Source of the DNA: Thermodesulfovibrionia bacterium
GTDB lineage: Bacteria; Nitrospirota; Thermodesulfovibrionia; UBA6902
Assembly (NCBI GenBank): GCA_030646035.1
Contig: JAUSMY010000056.1
Location: 271,987 to 335,986, forward strand
DNA: 64,000 nucleotides
Direction of reading: 5' to 3'
In this document: in pieces, positions 16,517 to 26,100 of the stretch
Numbering within the stretch: the first letter of the stretch is position 1
How the letters are laid out: every line of letters begins with the position of its first letter
The notes under the pieces: generated by a model
Told to the model about the DNA's origin: nothing
Databases searched by the model: none
Seen by the model: only the letters and a program-made list of their open reading frames with translations
Position numbers and translations under genes: made by a program

Positions 16517-17389
16517 ATGCGCATTATCCTCGCCATAATTGCCATATTTATTTTTTCCACCCAATCTCATGCTGCTGAGGAATTAAATATAGGACTTATC
16601 CCCGAGCAGAACGTATTCAAACAGATGAAGAAGTATGAACCTCTGGGGAAATACATAGAGAATAAGACAGGGGTAAAACTTAATTTCATAATCCTTTCAA
16701 GATACGGGAACATCATTGATAACTTTAACAGCATGAACCTCGACGGCGCATTCTGGGGCAGCTTTACAGGCGCAATGGCAATCAAAAAACTGAACATACA
16801 GCCTATAGCAAGGCCGGTAAACCCTGATGGCAACTCCTCTTATCAGGGATATATTTTTGTGCATAAGGACAGCAGGATCGACAGTGTCGCCAGAATGAAA
16901 AACTCTGTTATAGCATTTGTAGACAAGGCAACCACTGCCGGGTACATATTTCCCATGGCCTATTTCAGGGAGAACGGCGTAACCAACATTGACAGCTACT
17001 TTAAAGAACACTTTTTTGCAGGCAGCCACGATGCAGCCATATACGCCGTACTCAATAAAGAAGCGACAGTAGGGTGCGCTAAAAACACGATCTTTGATAT
17101 GCTTGCCAAAGAAGATCCTTCGGTAAAAAATGATCTCGTGATACTTGCAAAATCACCATTTGTACCGTCAAACGGACTCGGCATAAAAAGCAATATTGCC
17201 ATATCCGTAAGAAACAGACTGCAGGCCGCGCTTCTGGGCATGAGCAAAGATCCTGAAGGAATAGCGGTGCTTGAAAAGTTCGGGGCCAGAGAGTTTATCA
17301 GCACAACAAAGGAAGATTATCAGCCTGTATTTGATATGATAAATAAAGCAGGCATCGATCTCGACACCTATAACTACAGGAACAAATGA
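16517..17389 (+). CDS. PhnD-like periplasmic substrate-binding protein
   Basis: The ATG at 16517 is preferred because AGAGGTG lies 8 nt upstream and it opens directly into a signal peptide (MRIILAIIAIFIFSTQSHA, cleaved before AEELN). A GTG at 16481 gives a longer, less typical N-terminus. The mature protein (about 270 residues) belongs to the phosphate/phosphite/phosphonate-binding family: LNIGLIPEQNVFKQMKKY, GAFWGSFTGAMA, and KDSRIDSVARMKNSVIAFVD. No permease or ATPase is nearby. Its stop overlaps the next start by ATGA, so it is more likely the ligand-sensing partner of the downstream sensor than a transport component. The ligand is unknown. Confidence 0.86.
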   Translation: MRIILAIIAIFIFSTQSHAAEELNIGLIPEQNVFKQMKKYEPLGKYIENKTGVKLNFIILSRYGNIIDNFNSMNLDGAFWGSFTGAMAIKKLNIQPIARPVNPDGNSSYQGYIFVHKDSRIDSVARMKNSVIAFVDKATTAGYIFPMAYFRENGVTNIDSYFKEHFFAGSHDAAIYAVLNKEATVGCAKNTIFDMLAKEDPSVKNDLVILAKSPFVPSNGLGIKSNIAISVRNRLQAALLGMSKDPEGIAVLEKFGAREFISTTKEDYQPVFDMINKAGIDLDTYNYRNK

Positions 17390-19893
17390 CAAAGAAGATC
17401 ATCCTCTCCCTTATCACCCTTTTCATAATCTTCTTTGCAGGAGCCGCAGTCTCCATGTTCTATATCTCTGACAGCGCGTCTGATGTCAGCAATATAATCA
17501 AGCTGCACCAGGTCGGAGACCTGAGAAGAGAGCTCCTGATCAACCTCCAGTCTGTCCAGTCAACCATATACAGATTCAACACTTCTAACCCCAAAGATCT
17601 GAACAGTATGGCGACTGACGTAATGTCGCTTAACGAAAAAGTCAGTGAATGCTTCTCATGCCATCACGAGCCTAATATAAACAGCCAGATAATGCGCGTG
17701 CAGTCTCTTGTGAAAGATTATGAAAACCATATCAGCTACTTCATAACAGGAAGCTCCACCACAGATAGAATTGACAGATACAAACAAGAATCAATCTCCA
17801 TAGGAGATGACATACTCGCAGCTCTGATGGATATGTCCAGGAGGGCAGGCATCAGGCTTGAGTCATTGACAACCAACAGCACTAATAAGATCAATCAAAT
17901 TCAAAATGTACTCATAATAACAATACTTGCAACCCTATTCTTCAGCATTATCGTCGCCTTCAGATTGACGAGATTTATTACGATGCCGGTCAGCAAGCTC
18001 CTCTCTGCAACAAGGAACATTGCATCAGGAAATATCGGCACTACAATTAAGCATCATGACAAGACTGAATTCGGAGAACTGGCGGAGAATTTCAACATCA
18101 TGAGCAAAGGGCTCAAAGAAAGCTATGACGAACTAAATAAAGAGATCACTGAGCGCATAAAGACAGAGGACAGGCTGCGGGAAAGCGAAGAGAGGTATAT
18201 GCTAGCGGCACAAGGTGCCAATGACGGGCTGTGGGACTGGGACCTGATTTCCAATAGAATTTATTATTCTCCCCGCTGGAAATCAATGCTCGGCTATAAT
18301 GACGATGAGATTAAGGATGTTTTTGAAGAATGGGCCAACCACACACACACTAATGACATTATTCAGGTAGAGACCGAACTAAAGGCGCATATTGACGGCC
18401 TGACACCTCAGTTCCAGAATGAGCAGCGCATGCGCCATAAAGACGGGACTTACAGGTGGATGCTTACCAGGGGGCTTGCCGTTAGGAATGAATCAGGCAA
18501 GGCATATCGTATGGCCGGTTCTCAGACAGATATCACAGAGCGCAAGGTCATTGAAGAACAGCTGACTCATGACGCTTTTCATGATTCCCTGACAAACCTT
18601 CCAAACCGCGCTCTCTTCATGGACCGCCTTTCACATGCGATAAGGCGCAAGACCCGAAAAAATGAAAATCTATTTGCGGTGCTTTTTATAGATCTGGACC
18701 GGTTCAAGGTAATAAACGACAGCCTTGGGCATATGGCAGGAGACCAGCTGCTTATCAAGGCCAGCCAGTGTTTTGTTGAATGCCTCAGGCCCAGTGATAC
18801 AGTTGCGCGTTTTGGAGGAGATGAATTCGCAATACTCCTTGAGGAGATCACAGACACAAATGATGTAACTGCCCTTATAAAACGGGTGCAGGGGATATTG
18901 CTTCAACCTTTCACGCTCCGCGAACATGAGGTCTTCATAACCCTGAGTATCGGGATCGCCTTCAGTTATCCAAACTCTACTAATCCTGATAATCTCCTGC
19001 GCAATGCCGACATAGCCATGTATCACGCAAAGGCAAACGGCAGAAACCGCTATGAGATATTTAATGAAACGATGTACAAAGATATTATAACCTCCATGAA
19101 GATGGAAAGCGACATGAGGAAGGCGATAGTCAATAAAGAATTTCAAGTCTTCTACCAGCCGTTCATCTCCCTAAAGGACAACAGGATATGCGGTTTTGAA
19201 GCGCTTATCCGCTGGGAGCATCCGGAGATGGGAATGATACAGCCGTCAGAATTCATCCCCTTATCAGAAGAGACCGGCATGATAGTGCCTATCGGAAAAT
19301 GGGTGCTTAGTGAAGCATGCCGGCAGATATGTGAATGGAATGCCAAGTTCTCTTTTGATATCCCGCTGAAGATGAATGTCAATATCTCAAGCAAGCAGTT
19401 TCTTCCCGACCTTATCAACCAGGTAAAGCTTGTCATAACAACGACCAAAATAGATCCAAAGAACCTGACGCTGGAGATAACAGAAACACTGCTGATGGAA
19501 AATGCGGAAATGACCGCGCCTCTGCTGCAGCAGCTGAAAGATATGGGGGTAATGCTGCAGATTGATGATTTCGGCACGGGTTACTCATCACTGAGCTATT
19601 TGCACAATTTCCCGTTTGACGGCTTAAAGATAGACAGGTCTTTCATCGCCAAGATCGGCACGAAAGATGAAAAGCTTGAGATCCTGAAGGCTATCATAAC
19701 ACTGGCTCAGAACCTTGACCTCCATGTTGTGGCTGAAGGTGTAGAGACAAGTGAACAGTTTGTCAAGATAAAAAAACTGAACTGTGAGTATATACAGGGA
19801 TTCCTTCTTTCAAAACCTTTGAGCGCTGCTGATGCTGAAATATTTTTAACAGACATCGACAAACTGGCCTTATTATTTAACAACATGAAGTAA
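17386..19893 (+). CDS. Membrane CXXCH/HAMP/PAS sensor with GGDEF and EAL domains
   Basis: Domains in the 835-residue product run as follows. A membrane anchor (about residues 5-27) is followed by a periplasmic helical region with CFSCH (Cys89-His93), a possible haem c site. Then come a second membrane helix (about 170-190), HAMP (190-245), a PAS domain with PAC tail (265-390), GGDEF (395-560, motif RFGGDEF near 475) and EAL (575-825, FEALIRWEHP). Catalytic motifs of both cyclic-di-GMP synthesis and hydrolysis appear intact, and DDFGTGYSSLSYL is present in the EAL domain. The start overlaps the PhnD-like gene stop, implying a binding-protein-gated sensor. Net direction of activity cannot be told from sequence. 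Confidence 0.92.
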   Translation: MTKKIILSLITLFIIFFAGAAVSMFYISDSASDVSNIIKLHQVGDLRRELLINLQSVQSTIYRFNTSNPKDLNSMATDVMSLNEKVSECFSCHHEPNINSQIMRVQSLVKDYENHISYFITGSSTTDRIDRYKQESISIGDDILAALMDMSRRAGIRLESLTTNSTNKINQIQNVLIITILATLFFSIIVAFRLTRFITMPVSKLLSATRNIASGNIGTTIKHHDKTEFGELAENFNIMSKGLKESYDELNKEITERIKTEDRLRESEERYMLAAQGANDGLWDWDLISNRIYYSPRWKSMLGYNDDEIKDVFEEWANHTHTNDIIQVETELKAHIDGLTPQFQNEQRMRHKDGTYRWMLTRGLAVRNESGKAYRMAGSQTDITERKVIEEQLTHDAFHDSLTNLPNRALFMDRLSHAIRRKTRKNENLFAVLFIDLDRFKVINDSLGHMAGDQLLIKASQCFVECLRPSDTVARFGGDEFAILLEEITDTNDVTALIKRVQGILLQPFTLREHEVFITLSIGIAFSYPNSTNPDNLLRNADIAMYHAKANGRNRYEIFNETMYKDIITSMKMESDMRKAIVNKEFQVFYQPFISLKDNRICGFEALIRWEHPEMGMIQPSEFIPLSEETGMIVPIGKWVLSEACRQICEWNAKFSFDIPLKMNVNISSKQFLPDLINQVKLVITTTKIDPKNLTLEITETLLMENAEMTAPLLQQLKDMGVMLQIDDFGTGYSSLSYLHNFPFDGLKIDRSFIAKIGTKDEKLEILKAIITLAQNLDLHVVAEGVETSEQFVKIKKLNCEYIQGFLLSKPLSAADAEIFLTDIDKLALLFNNMK

Positions 19894-19931
19894 GCCATAA
19901 CTGGATATCTGCGCTCAGACGCATATTTTAC

Positions 19932-19955
19932 AATGTGTGTAAATTCACACACATT
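19932..19955. promoter_or_regulatory. Near-palindromic CRP-like site, 146 bp upstream of the DUF11 gene cluster
   Basis: AATGTGTGT (19932-19940) and ACACACATT (19947-19955) are perfect inverted arms around a 6-bp spacer. The core TGTGT-N6-ACACA differs from the E. coli CRP consensus TGTGA-N6-TCACA at one position per arm. It lies between the GGDEF/EAL stop and the DUF11 cluster. No T-run follows, so it is not a terminator. Confidence 0.4.
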
Positions 19956-20048
19956 CTCTCGAATATTTATTAATTTTATCTCCTCAGAACAAAAATCATA
20001 TTATATCCAATACACTTTTGCTTATTTAATAATTACAACTATCTGCAT

Positions 20049-20068
20049 TATATGATTTAAATCATATA
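20049..20068. promoter_or_regulatory. 20-bp perfect palindrome, predicted Fnr/Dnr-type operator
   Basis: TATATGATTTAAATCATATA reads the same on both strands. Its core ATGAT-TTAA-ATCAT matches the Fnr/Dnr consensus TTGAT-N4-ATCAA at 8 of 10 positions. Its centre (20058.5) is 41.5-43 bp upstream of the start site expected from TATAAT at 20090-20095, the classical class II activator position. A Crp/Fnr-family regulator with an Fnr-like recognition helix is encoded at 51302. Confidence 0.6.
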
Positions 20069-20089
20069 TAAATATATTAAACACTTATA

Positions 20090-20095
20090 TATAAT
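20090..20095 (+). promoter_or_regulatory. -10 element (TATAAT) of the DUF11 cluster
   Basis: A perfect TATAAT ends 5 bp before the ATG at 20101, so a transcript from it would be leaderless or start inside the first codons. No -35 hexamer is visible; instead the 20-bp palindrome occupies the -41.5 region, as in activator-dependent promoters. Confidence 0.5.
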
Positions 20096-20100
20096 ATAAG

Positions 20101-21210
20101 ATGAATTTGGTATGTGTATTGCTTCAGATATATATAAATATATTTATGTCTAAATTTAATAGACTAATCAAAAAAAATACCCTCTATCTCTTCATCCTGT
20201 TCTCTCTGATTATTACTTCAGGATTTGCGCATGCTGCTGCAACACCGGCAGGAACCATCATCAGCAATATCGCCTTTGTCAATTACGAGATAACCGGTAC
20301 ACCTCAGGTCAGGATCGAGACTCCTCCAACAACTTTTATGACCGACAGAAAGCTTGACCTGAATGTTGCCGAGGCAAGCGAAGGCAGTACCATTGTGGCA
20401 CCCGGCGATCAGGGCACCGCTTACAAGTGTCTCGGCTTTGACGTTACAAACGAGGGCAACGCGACCTTTGACTTTCTGCTGACAATTGCCAACCAGGCAG
20501 GAGGCCTTGACCCGTTCGGAGGGACTGACAACTTCAATGTGACAACAGGCTTCGCAGCAGTCGTAGATAATGGGGACAGCATATGTAATGCTGCTGACAC
20601 CGCAACTTACATCGACAATCTCGCTTTAGGCGGTACCGTGAGGGTATGGGTAAGAGGCGATATACCATTGGCTCAGATCGAAGGCGATATAGCGGCTGTT
20701 ATACTTACCGCACAGATTGCCGAGAGCACAGGCACACCGGGCGCAGCCATAACAACCGACGACAGCGGAAGCGCGAATAACCCGGCAGATGTTGATGACG
20801 TACTTGCAGACGGCACAGGCGATACTGACAACAACAACGACGGCAAAGATTCAGACACAGACTCTTTCAAGGTTGCCAACGCAGTTGTTTCCGCAGTCAA
20901 GTCTGTCAGCATACTTGATCCCCTCGGTGGCACAGACCCGATAACCGGCGCAGTGCTGACCTACACTATCAGCATCACGGTATCAGGCTCGGCAACCGCA
21001 CTGAATGTTGTAATAACAGACACCGTTCCGGCTAATACTACCTACAAGCCCGGCACACTTACACTTGATGCATCCATTCTCACTGATTCATCTGACGCTG
21101 ATGCCGGCGATGTCGGGGCCTCGACACCGGGCACTGTCACAATAAGTCTTGGGAACCTTACATCCGCATCACCGGCACATACGATAACTTTTAAAGCAAC
21201 AATAAACTAA
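20101..21210 (+). CDS. Secreted DUF11-type repeat protein with Asp-rich segment
   Basis: The frame opens at 20101; an internal ATG at 20146 (MSKFNRLIKKNTLY) gives a cleaner signal peptide ending SGFAHA before AATPAGT. Neither start has a ribosome-binding site, and 20101 fits a leaderless message. After the signal comes an N-terminal module (PAGTIISNIAFVNYEI) and TDRKLDLNVAEAS. A beta-rich domain and an acidic stretch GDTDNNNDGKDSDTDSF resembling calcium-binding type-3 repeats follow, then a C-terminal DUF11 domain (about residues 270-369). It is a close paralogue of the protein at 21922. Likely exported to the cell surface or periplasm; function unknown. Confidence 0.8.
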   Translation: MNLVCVLLQIYINIFMSKFNRLIKKNTLYLFILFSLIITSGFAHAAATPAGTIISNIAFVNYEITGTPQVRIETPPTTFMTDRKLDLNVAEASEGSTIVAPGDQGTAYKCLGFDVTNEGNATFDFLLTIANQAGGLDPFGGTDNFNVTTGFAAVVDNGDSICNAADTATYIDNLALGGTVRVWVRGDIPLAQIEGDIAAVILTAQIAESTGTPGAAITTDDSGSANNPADVDDVLADGTGDTDNNNDGKDSDTDSFKVANAVVSAVKSVSILDPLGGTDPITGAVLTYTISITVSGSATALNVVITDTVPANTTYKPGTLTLDASILTDSSDADAGDVGASTPGTVTISLGNLTSASPAHTITFKATIN

Positions 21211-21222
21211 AAGGAGGAGAAA

Positions 21223-21720
21223 ATGAAAAGATTATTTTTGGTATCACTCGCAACTCTCTTTATCACCGCCTTACTCCACATTCCAGCCTATTCACAGGAC
21301 AAGGGACATATCATGCTCACTAATATGGCAGAGATCGAGAAGACGGTTGTCAATGAGAAAGGAGAGAAAGAGATAGTGCGCGTACCGGCTGAAAAAGTTT
21401 TACCCGGAGATAAAGTCATCTACACGATCAAATACGAAAACGTAAGCGACAAAGCCGCAGAAAATGTCGCCATTGTAGACCCTGTGCCTGAGCACATGTT
21501 CTACAAAGACGGAAGCGCATCAGGCAAAGGCACAGATATCACATTCTCTGTTGACAAAGGTAAAACCTACAATGTCCCCGAAAAACTGAAAGTCATAGGC
21601 GAAGATGGAAAAGAGAGAAAGGCTGAGGCTTCTGAATATACAGATATACGATGGGTAATGAAGAACTCTCTTCAGCCCGGTGAAAAGGGAAAAGTAGAGT
21701 TTCAGGCAGAACTTGAGTAG
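21223..21720 (+). CDS. Small secreted DUF11-domain protein
   Basis: AAAAGGAGGAG lies just upstream of the ATG. A signal peptide (MKRLFLVSLATLF, cleaved after PAYS or YSQ) leads into one DUF11 domain filling the rest of the 165-residue protein: KVIYTIKYENVSDKAAENVA, then IVDPVPEHMFYKDGSASG and DIRWVMKNSLQPGEKG. DUF11 domains are immunoglobulin-like beta sandwiches found in surface proteins. This is the shortest member of the cluster and the only one with a single domain, so it could be a repeating subunit or adaptor. Its stop is followed by the micro-ORF cascade. Confidence 0.85.
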   Translation: MKRLFLVSLATLFITALLHIPAYSQDKGHIMLTNMAEIEKTVVNEKGEKEIVRVPAEKVLPGDKVIYTIKYENVSDKAAENVAIVDPVPEHMFYKDGSASGKGTDITFSVDKGKTYNVPEKLKVIGEDGKERKAEASEYTDIRWVMKNSLQPGEKGKVEFQAELE

Positions 21721-21740
21721 ACAAGATCATAAATTAAAAA

Positions 21741-21840
21741 TATGGAGGTGCGATGGAGCAGGAAAATATTGAAAATTTAATCATGGAGGTGCTGATGGAA
21801 AAAATAAAGAAAAACAAAATATGGAGGTGTTAATGGAGAA
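21741..21840 (+). repeat. Three near-identical Shine-Dalgarno/start-codon units (TATGGAGGTG type)
   Basis: The block WTATGGAGGTG-N2-3-ATGGA occurs at about 21741, 21782 and 21821, spaced 41 and 39 bp. Each copy carries GGAGG followed by an ATG. They punctuate the gap between two DUF11 genes and create the micro-ORFs annotated at 21753 and 21833. Confidence 0.7.
21753..21833 (+). CDS. Leader micro-ORF 1 (26 aa)
   Basis: ATG at 21753 is preceded by GGAGGTG at 6 nt and opens a 26-codon frame, MEQENIENLIMEVLMEKIK and so on, ending TAA at 21831-21833. The stop overlaps the next ATG (TAATG). Internal ATGs at 21783 and 21795 are in the same frame. Composition is Glu/Ile/Lys-rich. It may be a translated leader that couples ribosomes into the downstream gene. 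The product itself need not be functional. Confidence 0.4.
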   Translation: MEQENIENLIMEVLMEKIKKNKIWRC

Positions 21841-21865
21841 TCAAAATAACAGGAGGATTAGATGA
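21833..21865 (+). CDS. Leader micro-ORF 2 (10 aa)
   Basis: ATG at 21833 overlaps the TAA of micro-ORF 1, has GGAGGTG upstream, and encodes MENQNNRRIR before TGA at 21863-21865. That stop overlaps ATG 21862 (ATGA), which is in frame with the following DUF11 gene. The reading frame is thus handed on twice by overlapping stop/start codons. Confidence 0.35.
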   Translation: MENQNNRRIR

Positions 21866-21921
21866 GATACCACAAACAAAAAACCACAACAGGAAGCAAA
21901 ACACTAAAAGGAGGAAATGAA

Positions 21922-23109
21922 ATGAAACACGCAAGAAGAAGCACATTATTCACATTGCTGTTTGCCTGTATGTTCGTATTCGGGCTGGCAATGACAGCAA
22001 CAGCAGCGCCTATCGGCACGCCGTCAGGCACCAACATAAACAACCAGGCCAGCATAGATTATGAGGTAGGCGGTGTTAATCAGCCTGATATACCGAGTTC
22101 GCCTACAGGATGCGACAACCCTGCATGCGGCGCAGACACGACCTTTGAAGTTGACAGAAAGCTGGATCTGAATGTCGCGGAAGCAAGCTCAGGCCGCACC
22201 GTTGTAGTGCCCGGCGATCTTGCGACAGCTTACAAATGTCTCGGCTTTGACGTTACTAACGAAGGTAACGCTACTCTCGATTTCTTATTGACATCTGTCC
22301 AGATGACCAGCGGGACTGACCCGTTCGGAGGTACCGACACCTTCGACGCCACCGGCCTGACGGTAGTTGTTGACGACGGCAGCACTACTTGTGACGCTGC
22401 AGACACCGCAACCTACATTAACGACCTTGCCTCAGGTGATACAAAGAGGGTCTGGGTCAAAGGTGCTATCCCAAGCTCCACTGTTGACGGCGATATCGCA
22501 GGAGTAATCCTTACCGCACAGGTAGCCGAAAGCGCAGGCACTCCGGGCGCCGCCATCGCCACTGATGACTCAGGAACCGCTGACAACACCGCAACGGTTG
22601 ATGATGTTTTTGCGGATGGGCAAGGCGACACTGACGGCAATAACGACGGCTATGATTCAGACACAGACTCATGGGAGGTCAACTCCGCAGATCTCACTGT
22701 TACAAAAACATCCTCTGTTGTATGGGACCCGATCAACTTATGGGCAGGCGGCGGAACTGAACCGCATGCCATACCCGGAGCGATCATCACATACACCATC
22801 ACAGTAACAAATAACGGAGATGTTGCAGCAAGCAATGTTGTTGTCACTGACGATCTCACTACAACGATAGGGCTTGGCGTCGCATTCAGGACACAGTATG
22901 ACGACAATGTGACCACATGCGCCGCAGCTTACGGCATAGTTGTAAGCACTGCCGCGAGCGCCCCGGCGCCTGTGACATGCGAGACAAACGCGGCAGATGC
23001 CGACAGCGCAAGTTTCAATGTAGGCACCGACGTTGTAACCGGGACCATAGGCACGGTTGCTTCAGGCGGCGGAAGTCAGACAGTTAAATTCCAGGTGGTC
23101 GTTCAGTAA
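21922..23109 (+). CDS. Secreted DUF11-type repeat protein, paralogue of the 20101 gene
   Basis: The start at 21922 is chosen because AAAAGGAGGAA lies directly upstream and it opens a standard signal peptide (MKHARRSTLFTLLFACMF, cleavage after ATAA). An in-frame ATG at 21862 would add 20 residues. The mature protein repeats the plan of the 20101 product: PIGTPSGTNINNQASIDYEV, DRKLDLNVAEASSGR, TAYKCLGFDVTNEGNAT, then an acidic GDTDGNNDGYDSDTDSWEV and a C-terminal DUF11 domain. The two are clearly a tandem duplication, highly similar in the central 150 residues. Likely a surface or periplasmic structural protein. Confidence 0.85.
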   Translation: MKHARRSTLFTLLFACMFVFGLAMTATAAPIGTPSGTNINNQASIDYEVGGVNQPDIPSSPTGCDNPACGADTTFEVDRKLDLNVAEASSGRTVVVPGDLATAYKCLGFDVTNEGNATLDFLLTSVQMTSGTDPFGGTDTFDATGLTVVVDDGSTTCDAADTATYINDLASGDTKRVWVKGAIPSSTVDGDIAGVILTAQVAESAGTPGAAIATDDSGTADNTATVDDVFADGQGDTDGNNDGYDSDTDSWEVNSADLTVTKTSSVVWDPINLWAGGGTEPHAIPGAIITYTITVTNNGDVAASNVVVTDDLTTTIGLGVAFRTQYDDNVTTCAAAYGIVVSTAASAPAPVTCETNAADADSASFNVGTDVVTGTIGTVASGGGSQTVKFQVVVQ

Positions 23110-23149
23110 TGATCCTGCATTTACGCAGGCTTGATCCAAAGATTTAAAT

Positions 23150-26100
23150 ATGAAAATACGTCATCTGACAGAACATTCAGATCAGGACAGGCTGGCCGGT
23201 TCATACCGGTCAGCCCGTCTCTGCATGGCTGCTGCGCCTGAAGATAATTCATGCGGCAGCCATACAAAGGCGAGCATTATACTTGCGTCCATGCTCATGT
23301 TTGTTTTGATATTTACGAGACCGTTTGCCGCCCATGCAGTGCCTGCCGGGACAGAGATAACTAATACAGCAGTTGCAACATACGGCGTGGGGTCTGTAAT
23401 TAACATTCCCTCACCATCAAATACAGTGAGCACAACTACGGTAGAAGCTTGCACTAAATCAGAGTTGAAGCTCATGAAGTACTCACCTGATAATCCTAAC
23501 AGTGAAATCATGACTATTTCATCCACATCATACTGCAACAGCGGAGTAAGCCTGCCAGCATCAGGTGAGGATGACTGCACAGGGAGCTTTGTAGAAATAG
23601 AACCGCCCGTTCCATTTGGAAGTACAGATCCTTTAGCCCTCGGCAATCCTGTCCCGCTCTTTGTGCCAGATGATGGATTATCGTTCAAGTTCCATGCCGG
23701 TGAGCCATTGTTCATCAGGCTGATCGACATTGACCAGAACCTCAACAACCTTTCTGCTGATTCTGTATATGTTACCGTTTCTGCCGATATCACCGGTGAC
23801 AGTGAATATCTGCGCCTTACTGAAACAGGGCCTGCCACAGGTATTTTTACAGGCTATCTCCCATCCGAGTTCGGCGCCTCGGCTTCTCAGAATGATGGTG
23901 TCCTCACTGTTGATATAGGCTCAAAGATCAGCGCTGACTACACTAATCCTGCCGCCGGGCTCTGTGCCGCTGACATATCATCGGTATTTGTTAATGTTGA
24001 CCCCTTCGGCATAGTATTTGACAGCAACACAGGCCTGCCGGTTGAGGGCGCAATAGTAAGCATGAAAATTGCTGTTGGATCCAATTGCACAGATACATTT
24101 GCTGAAGTAAAATATGATGACGGCAGTCCTGACTATCCGAACCCGGTAGTTACCGGACCTGATGGTAAATACCGCTTTCCTCTTATTGATCCTGGCAAAT
24201 ATTGCATTCTAATAACCCCGCCTGCCGGGTATGCCTTCCCGTCATCCGTCCCTGCTCTAATACTGCAGTCACTTACAACGGATCCATTCACTATTGTGAC
24301 AGGCTCGCGTGGAGAGGTATTCACTCTTGCCCCCGGGCCTGCGCTTGAGATAGACATACCCCTTGACCCGTCATCAAGCGGGCTGTGGCTCGACAAGTCG
24401 GCATCAAAGTCAATTGTTTCTTTAGGCGACTTCTTACAGTACAGCCTTAATATCGAGAACAAGACCGCCTCTTTGATAAGCGGTGTGACTATTAACGACA
24501 GGCTTCCAATCGGTTTCCGATATCAGGCAGGCTCGCTGAGGATAGACGATAATGCTTTCCCTGACCCTGTGATCTCTTCAGACGGCAGAACGCTCACTAT
24601 AACAGCCGGAAATATCGCCGGTTCCGCTACCGTAAGTATCAGCTATGTAGTCGAGGTCTCTGCCGGTGCAAAATACGATAAAGCCTCCAACACAGCCGTT
24701 GCCGCTTCTGTATCAGGCTTCACTTCAAATATAGCCACTGCAACGGTTGAGGTAAAGGAAGACCTCTTCAGGAGAAAGAGCACTATTGTCGGCCGCGTCA
24801 TAGCTGACAACTGCGAGGATAAAGAAGTGGAAGCAAATGACGGAGTGGAAGGCATAAGGATATACATGGAGGACGGCACCTATGCCCTCACCGATGAAGA
24901 AGGCAAGTACCATTTTGAAGGCGTGGAGCCGGGAACACATGTAGTTCAGCTTGATATTGAGAGCATGCCTGAAAAGTTCCGGGTGGTGCCATGTGAAGAG
25001 AACAGCCGTTTTGCCGGACGTTCTTTCTCACAGTTTGTTGACTTGCAGGGCGGGACTATGTGGCGCGCTGATTTTCATTTTGCTCTAAAGCCAAAGGTCA
25101 GAGGAATTACATCTGCTGAGCTGACAAATGAAGTCAACGGCAGCAGCATTGATCACAGCGTGCTGATAGACAGCCGGAAGGTTCCGCTGCAGAATCTCCG
25201 AATGACCGTCATGCTTCCTGAAGGGAGCACATACCTGGCAGGCTCAAGCATGATGCATGGCAAACCATTGCCAGACCCTGCCCTGATCTTCGGCTCTTTG
25301 ACATACCGTCTCGGTGATGTTAAGCAGGATAGTTTATTCAGAGTTAAGTTCAGTTCTCTTTCAAACGGGATGACTGAAAATGAAGTAAATATTATTTTTA
25401 CTTTTGATACACCTTCTGAAAAGAACCAGCGCCTCGTTCTGAAAGGAAACGGAAGCGCTTCTGCTGAGACTACCGGGCTTATGCCGGGCGAGCAATGGGA
25501 TGAGCAGGATGATGCCTCTGAAAAACCGGATGAGATACCATTCCTTGAAAGCAGCTGGCTTGAATCTGCGGAACCCGGGCTGCAGTGGCTGTCGCCTGAA
25601 CCAGGATACAACATGGGCGTTCCGAGCATCAGAATATTTATTAAACATGACCCGGGTGCCGGGTTTAAATTCCTTCATAACGGCAAAGAAGAGAATGAGC
25701 GTAATTATAACGGCATGACAAAGAACAATGCCGGCACCATTGCCGTCAGCAACTGGTCAGGCATCAACCCTGTCGAAGGCGACAACCTCTATGAGTTCGT
25801 AACATTTGACAAGAAAGAGAATGAGACCGGCCGGGTCTCTTATTCATTGCATTACTCCGGCCCAGCTGTTAAGGCTGAACTTGTGGCTGAAGAATCCGCC
25901 CTGTCAGCAGACGGAAGAACCGCGCCTGTTATAGCAGTGCGCCTCTTTGATAAAGACGGATACCCTGTGCGTGAGGGAACAGCAGGCCGTCTTTCTGTTA
26001 ACTCTCCATATGAGCTGTATAAAAAGATAGAAGCGTTTAAGAATGACCCTCTCTCAGGGCTTGATAAAGAGGAACCGCAATATACAGCAGGCAAGGACGG

